From Homarus americanus (Eukaryota > Arthropoda > Malacostraca > Decapoda > Nephropidae), in NCBI RefSeq assembly GCF_018991925.1, contig NW_024738608.1, positions 480,248 through 544,247 of the forward strand: DNA of 64,000 bases, written 5' to 3'. The position numbers were made by a program, and so were the translations under genes. Positions 24,461-35,035 of this stretch are shown one piece after another. The notes under the pieces were generated by a model. That model was not told the DNA's origin. It searched no databases and saw only the letters and a program-made list of their open reading frames with translations. How positions within the stretch are numbered: the first letter of the stretch is position 1; each line of letters opens with the position of its first letter.

Positions 24461-24925
24461 CTCAAAGAACAATACAACAACAAAGGTCCAGTTCACTGAT
24501 CACCAACCAAGATCAATAAATACGATAGGTCGCCACCAACCAACTTATGGACTAAAATACAACCATATACATTTATCCCTCATCATACACGCACTAACAA
24601 CATCTCTATACAATACAAATCAAGTAAACGTCGTAACTATACACCAAAGTATTCTCAATGATATATTCCTTAAAGATTTGGTTACGTCACTTCCTAACCT
24701 AACTGATGGATAATTTTTCAAGTGTAAGGGATGTAAGAACGTAAACCTGGGTCATCTAAGGTCAAAGAGGAAATTAAACTGAATTAAAAGGTTGTGGCAG
24801 CTAATTGCGTTCTCGTAGCTTCAAGTTTATGAGGAAAAATGAACACAAGAATGTTTAAGAATGTGGCGGTGAATCGGTGCTTAAGGATCTTTAATGTGTT
24901 CTTAGTTCAGAGAGTACTTTAACCT
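24451..24925. other. Unique AT-rich DNA
   Basis: No gene recognised. Confidence 0.4.
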
Positions 24926-24927
24926 AG

Positions 24928-24990
24928 GAGGAGGAGGAGGAGAAGGAGGAGGAGGAGGAGGAGGAGGAGGAGGGGGGGGGGGAGGAGAGA
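24928..24990. repeat. (GGA)n microsatellite
   Basis: A near-perfect ggaggagga run ending in a nine-G stretch. Confidence 0.93.
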
Positions 24991-25059
24991 AGAAGATAGG
25001 TGAGCTCAAACAATTATCTGTAACTTCAATTTTTTTATGGTTAGATCTTGTGTGTCTGT

Positions 25060-25580
25060 GTATTCCTCCTCCTCCTCTTCCTTCTATTCCTCCTCCTATT
25101 CCTTCTCCCATCTCTCACTCTCCTCCTCTTCTTCCTTCTACACCTCCTCTTCCTTCTACTCCTCCTCTTCTTTCTACTCCTCCCCCTCCTCTCTTCCTTA
25201 TAATCCTCCTCCTTCTTATTCTCCAACTCTTCCTTCTACTCCTTCTCCTCTTCCTCCACCACACTCTCCTTCCTTATGGCTTCTCTTGCTGCTCCTTCTC
25301 CTCTTCTTCCATCTCTAAATCTTCCTCCTCCCCCAGGGTCTTCTTCCCATAAGTACCTTCATGATCTTCCTCCTTTCCTTTCTCCTTTCATCTCCTCCTT
25401 TCCTCATCTTTCTTCTACTCCTGCTCCTCTTCCTTCTATTCCTCCTCGTCTTCCTTCTACTCCTCTTTCTCTTCCTCCTTCGTTTTCCCACAGGTACCTC
25501 CAGGGTTTTCCTCCTCACCCTCCTCTTCCTCCTCCTCCTCTTCCTCCTTCCTCCTCCTCCTCCTCCTCCTCCTCACCCAG
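25060..25580. repeat. (TCC)n-derived pyrimidine tract
   Basis: tcctcctcttccttctactcc-type units repeat at about 15-18 bp over 520 bp. It is the complement in composition of the GGA run just upstream. Confidence 0.85.
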
Positions 25581-25865
25581 TAACTTCTCCTCCAGAATTT
25601 CGACATAAAAGTTACATCAGATTCTTCCTGCTGTAAACTTTATCGGAAGTATTAGAGGAAATTCTAACATAGATTGCCATTTAACTACTGTCGATGCTGC
25701 TACTGCTGTTATTACTGCTGTTGCTGTTATTGTTATTGCTGTTGTTATTGTTCTTGGTTTTATTATGTTTACCGTTTTATTGCTGTTATTGTTATGTTTG
25801 CTGTTAATATTGTTGCTGTTAATGTTCCTACTGTTTTGTTGTCACTTAGGAAATAAAATGAGAAA
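25581..25865. repeat. GTT/ATT triplet patch
   Basis: ctgctgttattactgctg followed by gttattgttattgctg at 25695-25840. Confidence 0.65.
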
Positions 25866-25869
25866 ATAG

Positions 25870-26335
25870 ACAATAAAGAAATGGGAAGAAAAACATCTTT
25901 CTCTTTCTATCTTCCATCATTTCCTTCCCTTTTATTCTTTCTCCATCTTCCTCTCTTTCCTCTTCTTTTTCCTCTCACCCTCTTTCTCCCTCAATTTTCA
26001 TCCCCTTTCCCCTACTCCTCACTTTCCTTTTCCTCCCACTATCACTTCTTTTCTCTTCATCCTTCCCCATACGCCTTCTTTTCCATCTCCTCGCCCTCCT
26101 TTTCCCTTTTCCTACCTTCTTCATTTTTCTCTTAATTCCTCTTGTATTCCCCACTCACCCTCACTCTCCCCTTTCACTCTCTCTTTCCTTTCCCACTCAC
26201 TCTCCCATAATCCCTTTCTTTCTCATTCTCCTTTCCCCTCTCACCTCTCCTACTCACTCTCCCCAACTCCCTTTCTCTCTCATTCTCCTTCTCCTACTTC
26301 CCCTCTCTCACTCCCTCCCTCTCCCCCACCCCACT
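25870..26335. repeat. Pyrimidine-rich tract
   Basis: About 460 bp of nearly pure C/T with tttcctctcacc phrases. Confidence 0.8.
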
Positions 26336-26455
26336 CACGTAGTCAGCATAAGTGATCATCGACAAGCTCCATCCATTTGCCGTTCCTCTTGGGCTAAGGG
26401 ATAGAGAGCTTCTATCTCCAGAATTATGTCTCCTAGCCTCGGGATAAACAAATGG
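26336..26455. other. Mixed-composition spacer between C/T and G/A tracts
   Basis: About 120 bp of unique sequence separates the two oppositely biased tracts. Confidence 0.5.
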
Positions 26456-26457
26456 AG

Positions 26458-26920
26458 CGTCGGGGAGGGGGAGGAGGGGGAAGGAAGAGAGGGGAGGGTT
26501 GGGAGGAGACGCCATAGCTCTGGGAAGGGGAACGTGAAGCGAGGGCGGGAGGGGAGGGGGAGGAGGGAAGGAGGGGGGAGGAGGGGAAGGAAGAGAGATA
26601 GGGTTGAGGGAGGGAGTGGGAAGGGTAAGGAAACGGAAAAGAAGGGAGGGGAGGTTATGGGAGGGAAAGGAATGGAAGGGGGGAGGCAAGGGGGTTGTGG
26701 GAGGGAGTGGAAGAGGCAGGGAGAAAAAATTGTGGGAGAGGAAGAGGGGTAGATATGTGAGTTGTGGGAAGGGAAGTGGAGGGAGGGGAGGGGGGTTGTG
26801 GAAGGGAATGGAAGGCTTGTGAAGGAGGAGGGTTGTTAGAGGGGGAGGGAGGTTGTGGGCAAGTGGAAGGAGGGTCGTGGTGGAGAGGGAAGGGAAGGGA
26901 AGGGAGGGAGGGATGTTTTA
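26458..26920. repeat. Purine-rich (GGGA) tract
   Basis: About 460 bp of nearly pure G/A, with gggaggggaggttgtgg recurring near 26646, 26790 and 26850. Frames on both strands are open by composition only. Confidence 0.8.
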
Positions 26921-27124
26921 CGAGTGAGCTATAACATTTTTAACTATGATGCTTTAAATCTTGTATAATCTCTTTCCTTTTTAACTACAAGACTTTATCT
27001 CCAAAACTAACAAGATTAACCACGATTGAGAAATTATAAAGTGGGGTTTTATAGACACGACACTAGCTACGGTTACGGCACACTGTATAAACCTTCTGTA
27101 TGTAAGGCGATAATATGGTCGGTA
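26921..27124. other. Unique spacer
   Basis: No gene recognised. Confidence 0.4.
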
Positions 27125-27220
27125 TTGTACTCGATTACCTTCAATTCCTCAGGTGTAAAGTAAGGTACCCATTTACAACAGGGTCGACTAGGAGTGCCAC
27201 AAGATCAGACCCTATATCTA
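27125..27220 (-). mobile_element. Diverged SINE copy
   Basis: On the plus strand it reads aggtgtaaagtaaggtaccc, then atttacaacaggg, then gtcgactagg. This matches the gtaaagccaggtacccattt and acagctgggtggact body of the copy at 9.1 kb. The tRNA-like part is too decayed to identify. Confidence 0.5.
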
Positions 27221-27358
27221 TAATCCATAAACAGAATATATAAACATAAACCATAAATTAATTTAGTATATTACCTTAATTGACAATCAAACAGGTGATA
27301 CAGGTCAAAGCAAGATTTCATTATTAGCTGAGATTAAAGTTACCTTAAATAAAATATC

Positions 27359-27361
<3 letters not shown>

Positions 27362-27404
<43 letters not shown>
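27362..27404. repeat. (CA)21 microsatellite
   Basis: A perfect run. Confidence 0.96.
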
Positions 27405-27659
27405 CACTAGAAGCATCCTAAACTATAACAACTTTTTGACGAGCCATAAAATCATAGACTCTAATTAAAGTATAAACTATGACACTCAGATGATGAGTAA
27501 AACGTGCTCCCTTAACTGAGCTATAAAGTGGAGTGAATAAATGGGTGATTGTCTTTAGCTGAGAAGTAGAACTGAGTGATATAGCCATGATGGTTTACTG
27601 AGCTATACATTTCTAATTTTTTATTTGTACTATATTCTTATATTTCTTAATTTATCTAT

Positions 27660-27920
27660 CAAACTATAACTCTTAACTGAGGTATCAATCTATCACTCTT
27701 AACTGATCATTCTATATATCACTCTTAACTAATCTATAAATCTATCACTCTTAACTGATCATTCAATATATCTCTCTTGACTGATCAATCAATCTATCAC
27801 TCTTAACTGATCATTCTATCTATCACCCTTAACTGATCTATAAATCTTTCATTCTTAACTGATCATTCTATCTATCACTCTTAACTGATCTATCAATCTA
27901 TCACTCTTTAACTGAGCAAG
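27660..27920. repeat. 26-bp minisatellite, ~10 copies
   Basis: tcactcttaactgatc recurs every 26 bp (for example tcttaact at 27671, 27697, 27723, 27749 and 27775). It is followed alternately by attctatcta and tataaatcta, so a two-unit order is partly visible. Degenerate aactgagctata echoes extend upstream to about 27440. Confidence 0.85.
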
Positions 27921-28372
27921 AAGGGAAAATTCCTACGCTCAGCAAATCATCCTCAACTGCCCAAAGAATTCTCATATTACTTTTTTTTTATATCATACTT
28001 CTTGATACAGTTCATGACTCCACGGCGGAGCTATAAAATAAAATCCCGGGGAACTACAGCGATATAATACTTAACCGGGAAATATAAGGAGAAAACTTGT
28101 GTGTGTGTGTCTGTCCCTCCCCCTTCCTCTTCTGCCTCCCTTCCCCCCTTTCCTCTTCCATTCCCCCTCCTTCTTCCTCCTCTTATTCCCCCTCCCCCTT
28201 GTCTCTGCTACCACTAACAAAATTGCCTTTTCTGAATGTATGAAAAAAACACACCCAAAACACGCAGTACACCAAGTTTGAAAAGTAGTAAAATTCTTGA
28301 AGGCAGTAATGTTTAGGTGAAGGGAAAAATTAATGGATATTATCTTTTATTATCAAAGAGGAAAGAAAGTGA

Positions 28373-28375
<3 letters not shown>
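27921..28375. other. Unique spacer with pyrimidine patch
   Basis: A C/T-rich patch lies at 28105-28200. No gene recognised. Confidence 0.4.

Positions 28376-28459
<84 letters not shown>
28376..28459. repeat. (CA)42 microsatellite
   Basis: A perfect run. Confidence 0.97.
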
Positions 28460-28730
28460 GTATAATAGGGATAGTAAAGAAAAGTGGAAAATAAAATAAA
28501 GCCCAAAAGGTGAAGAAATAATAAAGAAAGAGGCGAATACTATCAATTATTTATATATTAAATTAAAAAAACAGAAATTATACGGAATAAAACTTCGAGG
28601 AACAATTTATAAAGACAGTTTGCTGAAAAAAATCCTACACAATAAATATCTTCCCAAGTTACTGTCGCCCGCATAAAAACCCTGAAAGCGACTTTATTAA
28701 CCCATTTGTTTCTAAGATTAGGAAAAAACA

Positions 28731-28732
<2 letters not shown>

Positions 28733-28827
<95 letters not shown>
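28733..28827. repeat. (TA)47 microsatellite
   Basis: A perfect run. Confidence 0.97.
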
Positions 28828-28829
<2 letters not shown>

Positions 28830-28928
28830 GAAGCAACAGCGGCAGGACAGCGAGGGGCAGAAATAAGTCGAGTTAACGGGTCATTTTGAGGTTAACACGA
28901 GACTTGGTGTACGTATAGGAACCGTGAA

Positions 28929-28929
<1 letters not shown>

Positions 28930-28979
<50 letters not shown>
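28930..28979. repeat. (GT)24 microsatellite
   Basis: A perfect run. Confidence 0.96.
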
Positions 28980-28980
<1 letters not shown>

Positions 28981-29970
28981 TGGGACGTAAGACTCACCTG
29001 GGTTAGGATTACATAAGTCTCCCTAAGCCAGGTAAATTAGTATTCACTGTTTAGAGGATCACAATTACCATGGTTACATATGACACACCTGTTAATGTCT
29101 CCTGTACACACACCTGTAGACTCTCACCTGATATGACATCTTAAGCTTTTCATGAAGTGTAACAAGTGATGCTTGGATATTCATTAATTTCTTTGTATTG
29201 TCAATATGACACGTAATTCTTTGTTCTTTTACAATATTTATGTATCGTCATTAGTGTGAGAGTAGATTATTATTATTTCCCTTGTCCGTCCTGTCGTCTG
29301 CCTGTTTGTTGGTAATAAGCAGAGGTGGTCTTGGTCGAGTCATCTTATTGTTAACTATTATTTGTACACATTTCTTTACACCTCTGGTTTAAGGGCTTCC
29401 TAGGAACTTGTTACATAAGAGCTAACTGTGCCCCTCACCCCGGCACCAGCCCCTTGAGGGCTATAGGAACTTTCAGAGTTTTTCGTCTGAGCACGACCTG
29501 AAAATTTATTCATAGACAATAATGAACTTAATTATCCCTAATTACACATTCAGAACTATAAAAGTTTAGTTACGAGGCTTCTTATATGTTTGTTTTCATA
29601 TCTGTAATAATAGAAATTATTAATATGATATTATAGACTTGATAATATATATAATTAATAACAGATATATTATTAGGTATAACGTGTATATTAGATATGT
29701 GACGTAGTGAATGGAGTACCCAAACACACACACAGTTATATACAGTGTTCGCGTGTATAAGTACACCTACATGTACCGTACATGCACACGCCACCACACC
29801 TCTCCACCCCCACCACTCGACCCAAACCCGAGCCCAATTAGACCTACCTGAGAAAGGTGACGAAACACCCAAGAATTTCTGCCTCAGGTTCTTAAAGATT
29901 CGTGAAATATTTTTTCCAATTTAATGTTGATGTGAAAATGAACGTATATAATTACAACACACAGATGTAG
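28980..29970. other. Unique AT-rich DNA
   Basis: No gene recognised. The frames found are all under 100 codons and unlike any family I know. Confidence 0.4.
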
Positions 29971-29974
29971 GGCC

Positions 29975-30250
29975 AAGATGTCGTCGAAATAACACTGAGA
30001 CTTTAGTTTATATAAGATCCCTTCCCTTAAACCCTTACAAGTTAGAAGATACAAAACAAACCACTTAACGTTGGAGCTTTTGAGAATGTGAATCTCATTA
30101 GCTCTCTTCAGCAAAGGAACAAAAGATAGCGACGACTAAAATGTCGTCAGAATAACATTGAGAATTTACCCTAAGCGTAGATAAGTTTTTTTTAGCTGGG
30201 AGTGAGAGAGACACGTTTATCGGTGGGAGCTTTTTAGAATGCGGATCCAG
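29975..30250. repeat. Ancient ~163-bp duplication
   Basis: atgtcgtcgaaataacactg at 29978 and atgtcgtcagaataacattg at 30141 begin two diverged copies. Each ends with a matching phrase: gttggagcttttgagaatg (about 30070) and ggtgggagctttttagaatg (about 30222). Confidence 0.65.
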
Positions 30251-30287
30251 CCTGGCACGTCCTGTAGGCCTATTGGGTAAGAGGAAG

Positions 30288-30330
<43 letters not shown>
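30288..30330. repeat. (TG)n microsatellite
   Basis: A TG run with one tatg interruption, followed by gagagaga. Confidence 0.93.
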
Positions 30331-30466
30331 AGAGAGATAACGAGGCCTAGACGACTTACAGGAAATGACTTAAAGATTACGATGTCCGACCAGGTTTTTT
30401 CCCTTTTTTTTCCTCTTTTCTTCTTTTTTTCTTTCCACCCGAAAATATGGGAGATCTTTATAAGGT

Positions 30467-30556
<90 letters not shown>
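30467..30556. repeat. (GT)44 microsatellite
   Basis: A perfect run. Confidence 0.97.
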
Positions 30557-30561
<5 letters not shown>

Positions 30562-31030
30562 CACACTCATCTACCTGTCTTTCTGTCCATCTGTCTATAT
30601 CAGGGAGACAGGGGAGAGGGAGAGGGGATCGCCGTGTGTCTTTATATAGAAATACAATCTTCTTACGTAAGGAGGATTTACATTATGCAAATCTATCCAT
30701 TCTTTAAAGCAACTCCATCAACAGACTCAGACTGTACCTGCTGTCCCACCCGCCACCCCACTTTAAGCTACAACACAGAGACGTAATATGGCGTTAATGT
30801 TATAATGAGAATTGACTATGGTTATATTTACATTAAAAGAGGAGGAAATATCTCACACTTTCTCCCCAAGTCCTTCCCCATTTAGGTCTATTCCCTAAAC
30901 TCCCCTTACCTCCCCTTCCCCAACTCATTTTCTTTCCAAGTCCCCATCCCTTCCTCTCTCCTCCTCTTTATTACGTCTTTCCACAACAAAGTTTAAACTA
31001 TTCTCAAGTCAACTCCCCCTCTAACCATTT
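30557..31030. other. Unique then C-rich spacer
   Basis: C/T-rich from about 30860. No gene recognised. Confidence 0.4.
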
Positions 31031-31033
31031 CCA

Positions 31034-31146
31034 TCACCCCTATGTCTATCGTGAATGACGTCACCCCTATGTCTATCGTGAATGACGTCACCCCTATGTC
31101 TATCGTGAATGACGTCACCCCTATGTCTACCCTTGAATGACGTCAC
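31034..31146. repeat. 27-bp minisatellite carrying TGACGTCA, 4 copies
   Basis: Unit tcacccctatgtc followed by tatcgtgaatgacg (27 bp). The junction of neighbouring units creates the palindromic octamer TGACGTCA at 31056-31063, 31083-31090, 31110-31117 and 31138-31145. TGACGTCA is the consensus cAMP response element bound by CREB/ATF bZIP factors. Whether it works here is unknown. Confidence 0.9.
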
Positions 31147-31400
31147 TCACCTCTCCTCACTCTCACCCCCTTATCTAACCCTACTGCCTTTAAGCCCCCA
31201 TCCCCCTCCCCTTAAAATAAACCTCACCCTTCCATCTCCACCCCCTTCCTCCCTAAAAGAACCCTACCCCATCCATACCCAAGTCCCTTCGTTCCCAATC
31301 TAAACCCATCCTTCCCATAAAAGACCCCACCCATTATTATCCCCCCCTCCCATAAACAACCCCCAACCCCCTCTCCTTCCCCTACCAGCCACACTACATG
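31147..31400. repeat. C-rich low-complexity tract
   Basis: cccctccccctt-type sequence with few G. Confidence 0.6.
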
Positions 31401-31890
31401 TCAGCCTTCACTCCTCCCGTAAGTAATCTAGCAAGAGGCAGTAGGGGGAAGGTGATGTATGGGACAAAATCTGTCAGCATGTGTGGGTAAGAGAGGCGCC
31501 GTGGCTCCTACACCAACCAGCCGTCTGTCCTGTCTGGTGAGAAGCTCGACTCGTGAGGCATCAAGTCAAGTCACAGAATCTCTTGATAAGAATATACGCG
31601 TACAGTAAAGTCTTGGTGTAATTTTGTCGCCATTTTAGTTGCTATATCTGTGGTGTTCTGATGTGAGGGATATTGTGTGTCAATACTGCTATTTATTGTG
31701 ACATTTAACGTAACAATTATTGAGAATTAGAATGTAGAATGTCGATAGGTGGGGTGGAGAATTGGATTAAGATGATGGTGGTGGAGAAAGAATTGACGAG
31801 GAAGAGAGAGAAGAGATTATTGTTTCTGTTGTGACATTATTAAGAATAGGTCAGGTCTCTGTCGTCTATTACACTGTGATTTAATGAATG
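31401..31890. other. Unique DNA
   Basis: No gene recognised. Confidence 0.4.
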
Positions 31891-31910
31891 CTCACACACA
31901 CACACACACA

Positions 31911-31998
31911 CCCGTTGTGGGTCGTTTGACCTGTGCCCAGGTGGACTAATTCCCGTTAAAAAAAATAAATAAATAAAAAAATAAAAAAATAAAAAAAG
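31911..31998 (+). mobile_element. SINE-like 3' end with A-rich tail, set in (CA)n
   Basis: A non-repetitive head (gtgggtcgtttgacctgtgc, then ccaggtggactaattccc) runs into an aaataaataaataaaaaaat-type tail of about 40 bp. It is bounded on the left by cacacacaca (31892-31911) and on the right by cacacacacac (from 32000). This looks like a short retroposon that landed in a CA microsatellite. No tRNA promoter boxes are present, so it would be 5'-truncated. Confidence 0.5.
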
Positions 31999-32211
31999 CA
32001 CACACACACACACTGTACAGCTAGATAAGGTCCAGTAGAAGCAATGTGGCTCAGAGGTCGGTGTATGATAAGAGAGATGCGAGTATCCCGAGGCAGCAGC
32101 TGGTGGACTAACACATGGAGGAAGGGAAACACCAAGAGATGGAGAAAAATTAATAAATGTCAATGTAAAAGTGTACACACGATGTACTAAACAAAGGTAA
32201 GTGATAAAAAG

Positions 32212-32300
32212 GTGGAACAATACTATTGTGTTCCTTCTGCTCAAAAATGCAACAAAGGCTTAAAAAACTACAGACCAATTAGCTCTCTACCAGGTGGTCA
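32212..32300 (+). mobile_element. Non-LTR RT fragment with NYRPIS motif
   Basis: The frame reads [30 protein letters not shown] at 32263-32292 is the conserved fingers motif of non-LTR reverse transcriptases (family form KxGxxxxxxNYRPISLLPxxSKxFE). The match stops at GGQSSRF, where a (TA)n tract of about 440 bp begins. The rest of the RT is missing, so this is a truncated pseudogene. Confidence 0.7.
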
Positions 32301-32308
32301 GTCCTCTC

Positions 32309-32759
<451 letters not shown>

Positions 32760-32916
32760 TTACTATGAATTACCAGTATGTTTAAGTACTTGGATTATGG
32801 ATTATCTATAATTATAAATGATTCAAGAAGTCCGTCAAAGTGGCACCAATTTCCTAAAGTTGTTAACATGGTTACTAGGAAGACTTATTAAACTGTAAAG
32901 AAACATTCATGAATAC

Positions 32917-33028
32917 CAGGAGCTACTGAGAGAATATATAAACACGGGTTCGGAAACAGAGTTGTAGAGGACTGGAACAAGTTATCAATTAAGATGAGTA
33001 TCACAGTCACGCCAGGAAGGTTAGGTTA
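32917..33028 (+). mobile_element. Non-LTR ORF2 C-terminal relic (NRVVEDWNKL)
   Basis: The frame ending at tag 33026-33028 reads ERIYKHGFGNRVVEDWNKLS. NRVVEDWNKL is the conserved terminal motif of many arthropod non-LTR ORF2 proteins (family form FxxRVVxxWNxLPxxVV). The better preserved copy at 41.1 kb reads FTNRVVDEWNKLS. The reading upstream is broken by stops and frameshifts. Confidence 0.65.
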
Positions 33029-33139
33029 GGGAGTGATATTTGTTGGGTGTAAACAGGAGTGGCCTAGCATAAGTCAATAGGTTTCCTTCATTCCCAAATT
33101 CACACAAATCAGAAATAATGTTCGATTACCTGACGAGTG

Positions 33140-33490
33140 TATATTATGACAGTTGGCTGTACCTCACGACGACTGAACGTACAAGTGATGCAAAAACTCT
33201 CAACTACACAAACAAACATGGAATTTGCATGTCCAGGAATATTAAGTAGAGACATGAAAAGAAACAACTGGATAAAGTCTCACGCCACAGTGCTATAAAG
33301 ACAACAGCCCTCAAATATCAATGGGCAGGACATACTACTCGGAAAATAAAATCAATAGTAAGTAAGGGCGACTCTTGACTACAACAAAGGGTCAGCAGAA
33401 AAGGGTCAACTACTTGATATATCGATGACCTTAGTAAACTTGGAAGAGATCAATAAGTAGCGAACAGTGGACAGAAAATAATGATGTTAC
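33140..33490 (+). mobile_element. RTE/Jockey-like ORF2 C-terminal relic (WAGH)
   Basis: Three out-of-frame pieces match, in order, the tail of endonuclease-reverse transcriptase proteins. YDSWLYLT (about 33149) corresponds to YGSETWTLT, SRDMKRNNWIKS (about 33245) to LRDrxRNexIR, and ALKYQWAGHTTRK (about 33306) to LKWxWAGHxAR. Near 33411 YIDDLSKLGRD corresponds to RWxDDIxxxxG. At least two frameshifts and three stops make it a pseudogene. The assignment rests on motif order, not on an alignment. Confidence 0.6.
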
Positions 33491-34235
33491 TTTACTTGAA
33501 CATAAAAAGAACAAAACACCCAATTAATGAATCACAAAGACACATACTATATACACACACAAAGCCACATAAGGTATATAATTCATCTAGACATTACACA
33601 ACTTTACAAAAAAAAATTACACTTTCATAGTACATTAAGTCTCCATCACTCCGCAGTAAGTCCCCCCTAATTTTCCAGGAATTTATACATAATTTTTAAA
33701 CGTTGATTGGCGAATGACATGTCGAGGGGGACTTGCCAGCTGATGACAGGGAACACTCCAGTCCTAAAAAGAAAACTAACACACGGGGGAAAAAAGAAAA
33801 AAAAAAAGTCCTGGAACTCCCAAGACCCACAAGCACGACAACGAGGGACTCAGGCAACTGGAGGACGCCGTTCCAGTTTAAAGGCCATTATTTAGTAGTT
33901 CTAGGCACGCAGGGGACTGGCACGACACGTTCCAGCTCCCTCCTCCCCTCCACGAGTGACGGAAGGGAGGGGGAGGGGGGGGGAAGGGAGAGGGTAAGGG
34001 AGACGGGGAAGGGGGATGAGTTCCTGGTCCTTACTGAGAACCACAGGAGGCGGTTCCAGTACCCTATCCTCCCAATCATTATTCAGTGAGGCTAATCTAC
34101 TTGTTCGTGAATCATCAAAGACATTGGGAAATGGATTTGTGTTGAAATTATTGTTACATTGAAACTTGTAATGTGATTGGAATGTGGAAGGAAGACAGTG
34201 GATGGAAGGAGGACTAGTCTCACAGTGTGTGTGTG
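33491..34235. other. Unique spacer
   Basis: No gene recognised. A purine-rich gggaggggga patch lies near 33965. Confidence 0.4.
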
Positions 34236-34242
34236 TGTGTAA

Positions 34243-34266
34243 TAGAGAGAGAGAGAGAGAGAGAGA
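34243..34266. repeat. (GA)12 microsatellite
   Basis: A perfect short run preceded by tgtgtgtgtg. Confidence 0.9.
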
Positions 34267-34664
34267 GGTAAGCTCGGTCTGACACCCCTCCGTCCAATCT
34301 CCTTTACCGGCGTCATTTACAAGAGCAATTTACGTAAAAAAGTCGTTTACGGAGCCTTGCCGAGTGGCGTTCAGTCTCTCTCGATTGTTCAATTCGCTTC
34401 AGATTTCACTCATTTCTTTCTTACTTTAGTTTTACTTAGTCAGTGAAAGAAAAAAAATATTTATATACATGGGACATTACAGATATTTGGGATAGTGATT
34501 CTGTCTACCTCGCTCTGATTATTTCTCTGCTGCTGCTGCTGCCTGTCTCTCCCCCATTATCTCTAAATCTGTCTATTTGTTCCCCTGTCAGCTCCCCTCC
34601 TCCCCACTCTCCGTCTTTTTAATCTCTTTCATTTACATTTTCAAGAACTGAGGCACAAAAGAGG

Positions 34665-34670
<6 letters not shown>
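34267..34670. other. Unique spacer
   Basis: Contains ctgctgctgctgcc near 34529. No gene. Confidence 0.4.

Positions 34671-34730
<60 letters not shown>
34671..34730. repeat. (CT)n microsatellite
   Basis: A CT run of about 60 bp with one G interruption at 34699. Confidence 0.95.
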
Positions 34731-34733
<3 letters not shown>

Positions 34734-34814
34734 CCCAACATCAGTTTCGTCGTCAATAATTATGACAGGTTCAGTGTTGTTGTACAGCTTCATTTGTGTC
34801 TTTGAGTGTCTGCA

Positions 34815-34900
34815 AATTCCAACTCAACAATCAAAGCCAACTCGACAATCCGACCCAACTCGACAATCCGACCCGACACGACAATCCAACCCAACACACC
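34815..34900. repeat. ~19-bp minisatellite (caactcgacaatccgaccc)
   Basis: About four degenerate copies of caactcgacaatccgaccc form the left edge of the 34.8-36.9 kb repeat locus. Confidence 0.75.
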
Positions 34901-35030
34901 AGCTCAACTCAACACACCGGCGGATGGATTGGCGTGTTGGGTTGGGCTGGTGTGTTGGCCACCTCAACACACCAGCCCAACCTGATCCTGGTCCGTGATT
35001 CTTCGCTTACCAGGATCACCATCCCGACAC
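34901..35030. repeat. Hairpin-bearing flank shared with 48.7 kb
   Basis: Two hairpins. The first has caacacacc (34910-34918) against ggcgtgttg (34931-34939), with one mismatch, around the loop phrase gatggatt. The second is a perfect 18-bp stem, ggttgggctggtgtgttg (34940-34957) with its complement at 34965-34982, and a 7-base loop. Then comes cttcgcttaccaggatcacc (about 35003), which is repeated verbatim at about 48681. This segment marks both loci as members of one dispersed family. Confidence 0.8.
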
Positions 35031-35035
35031 GCCAA

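Noticed and set aside
31056..31145. Calling the TGACGTCA octamers a real enhancer
   Set aside because: The octamer arises at unit junctions of a minisatellite and no gene is nearby. It is kept as a finding only.
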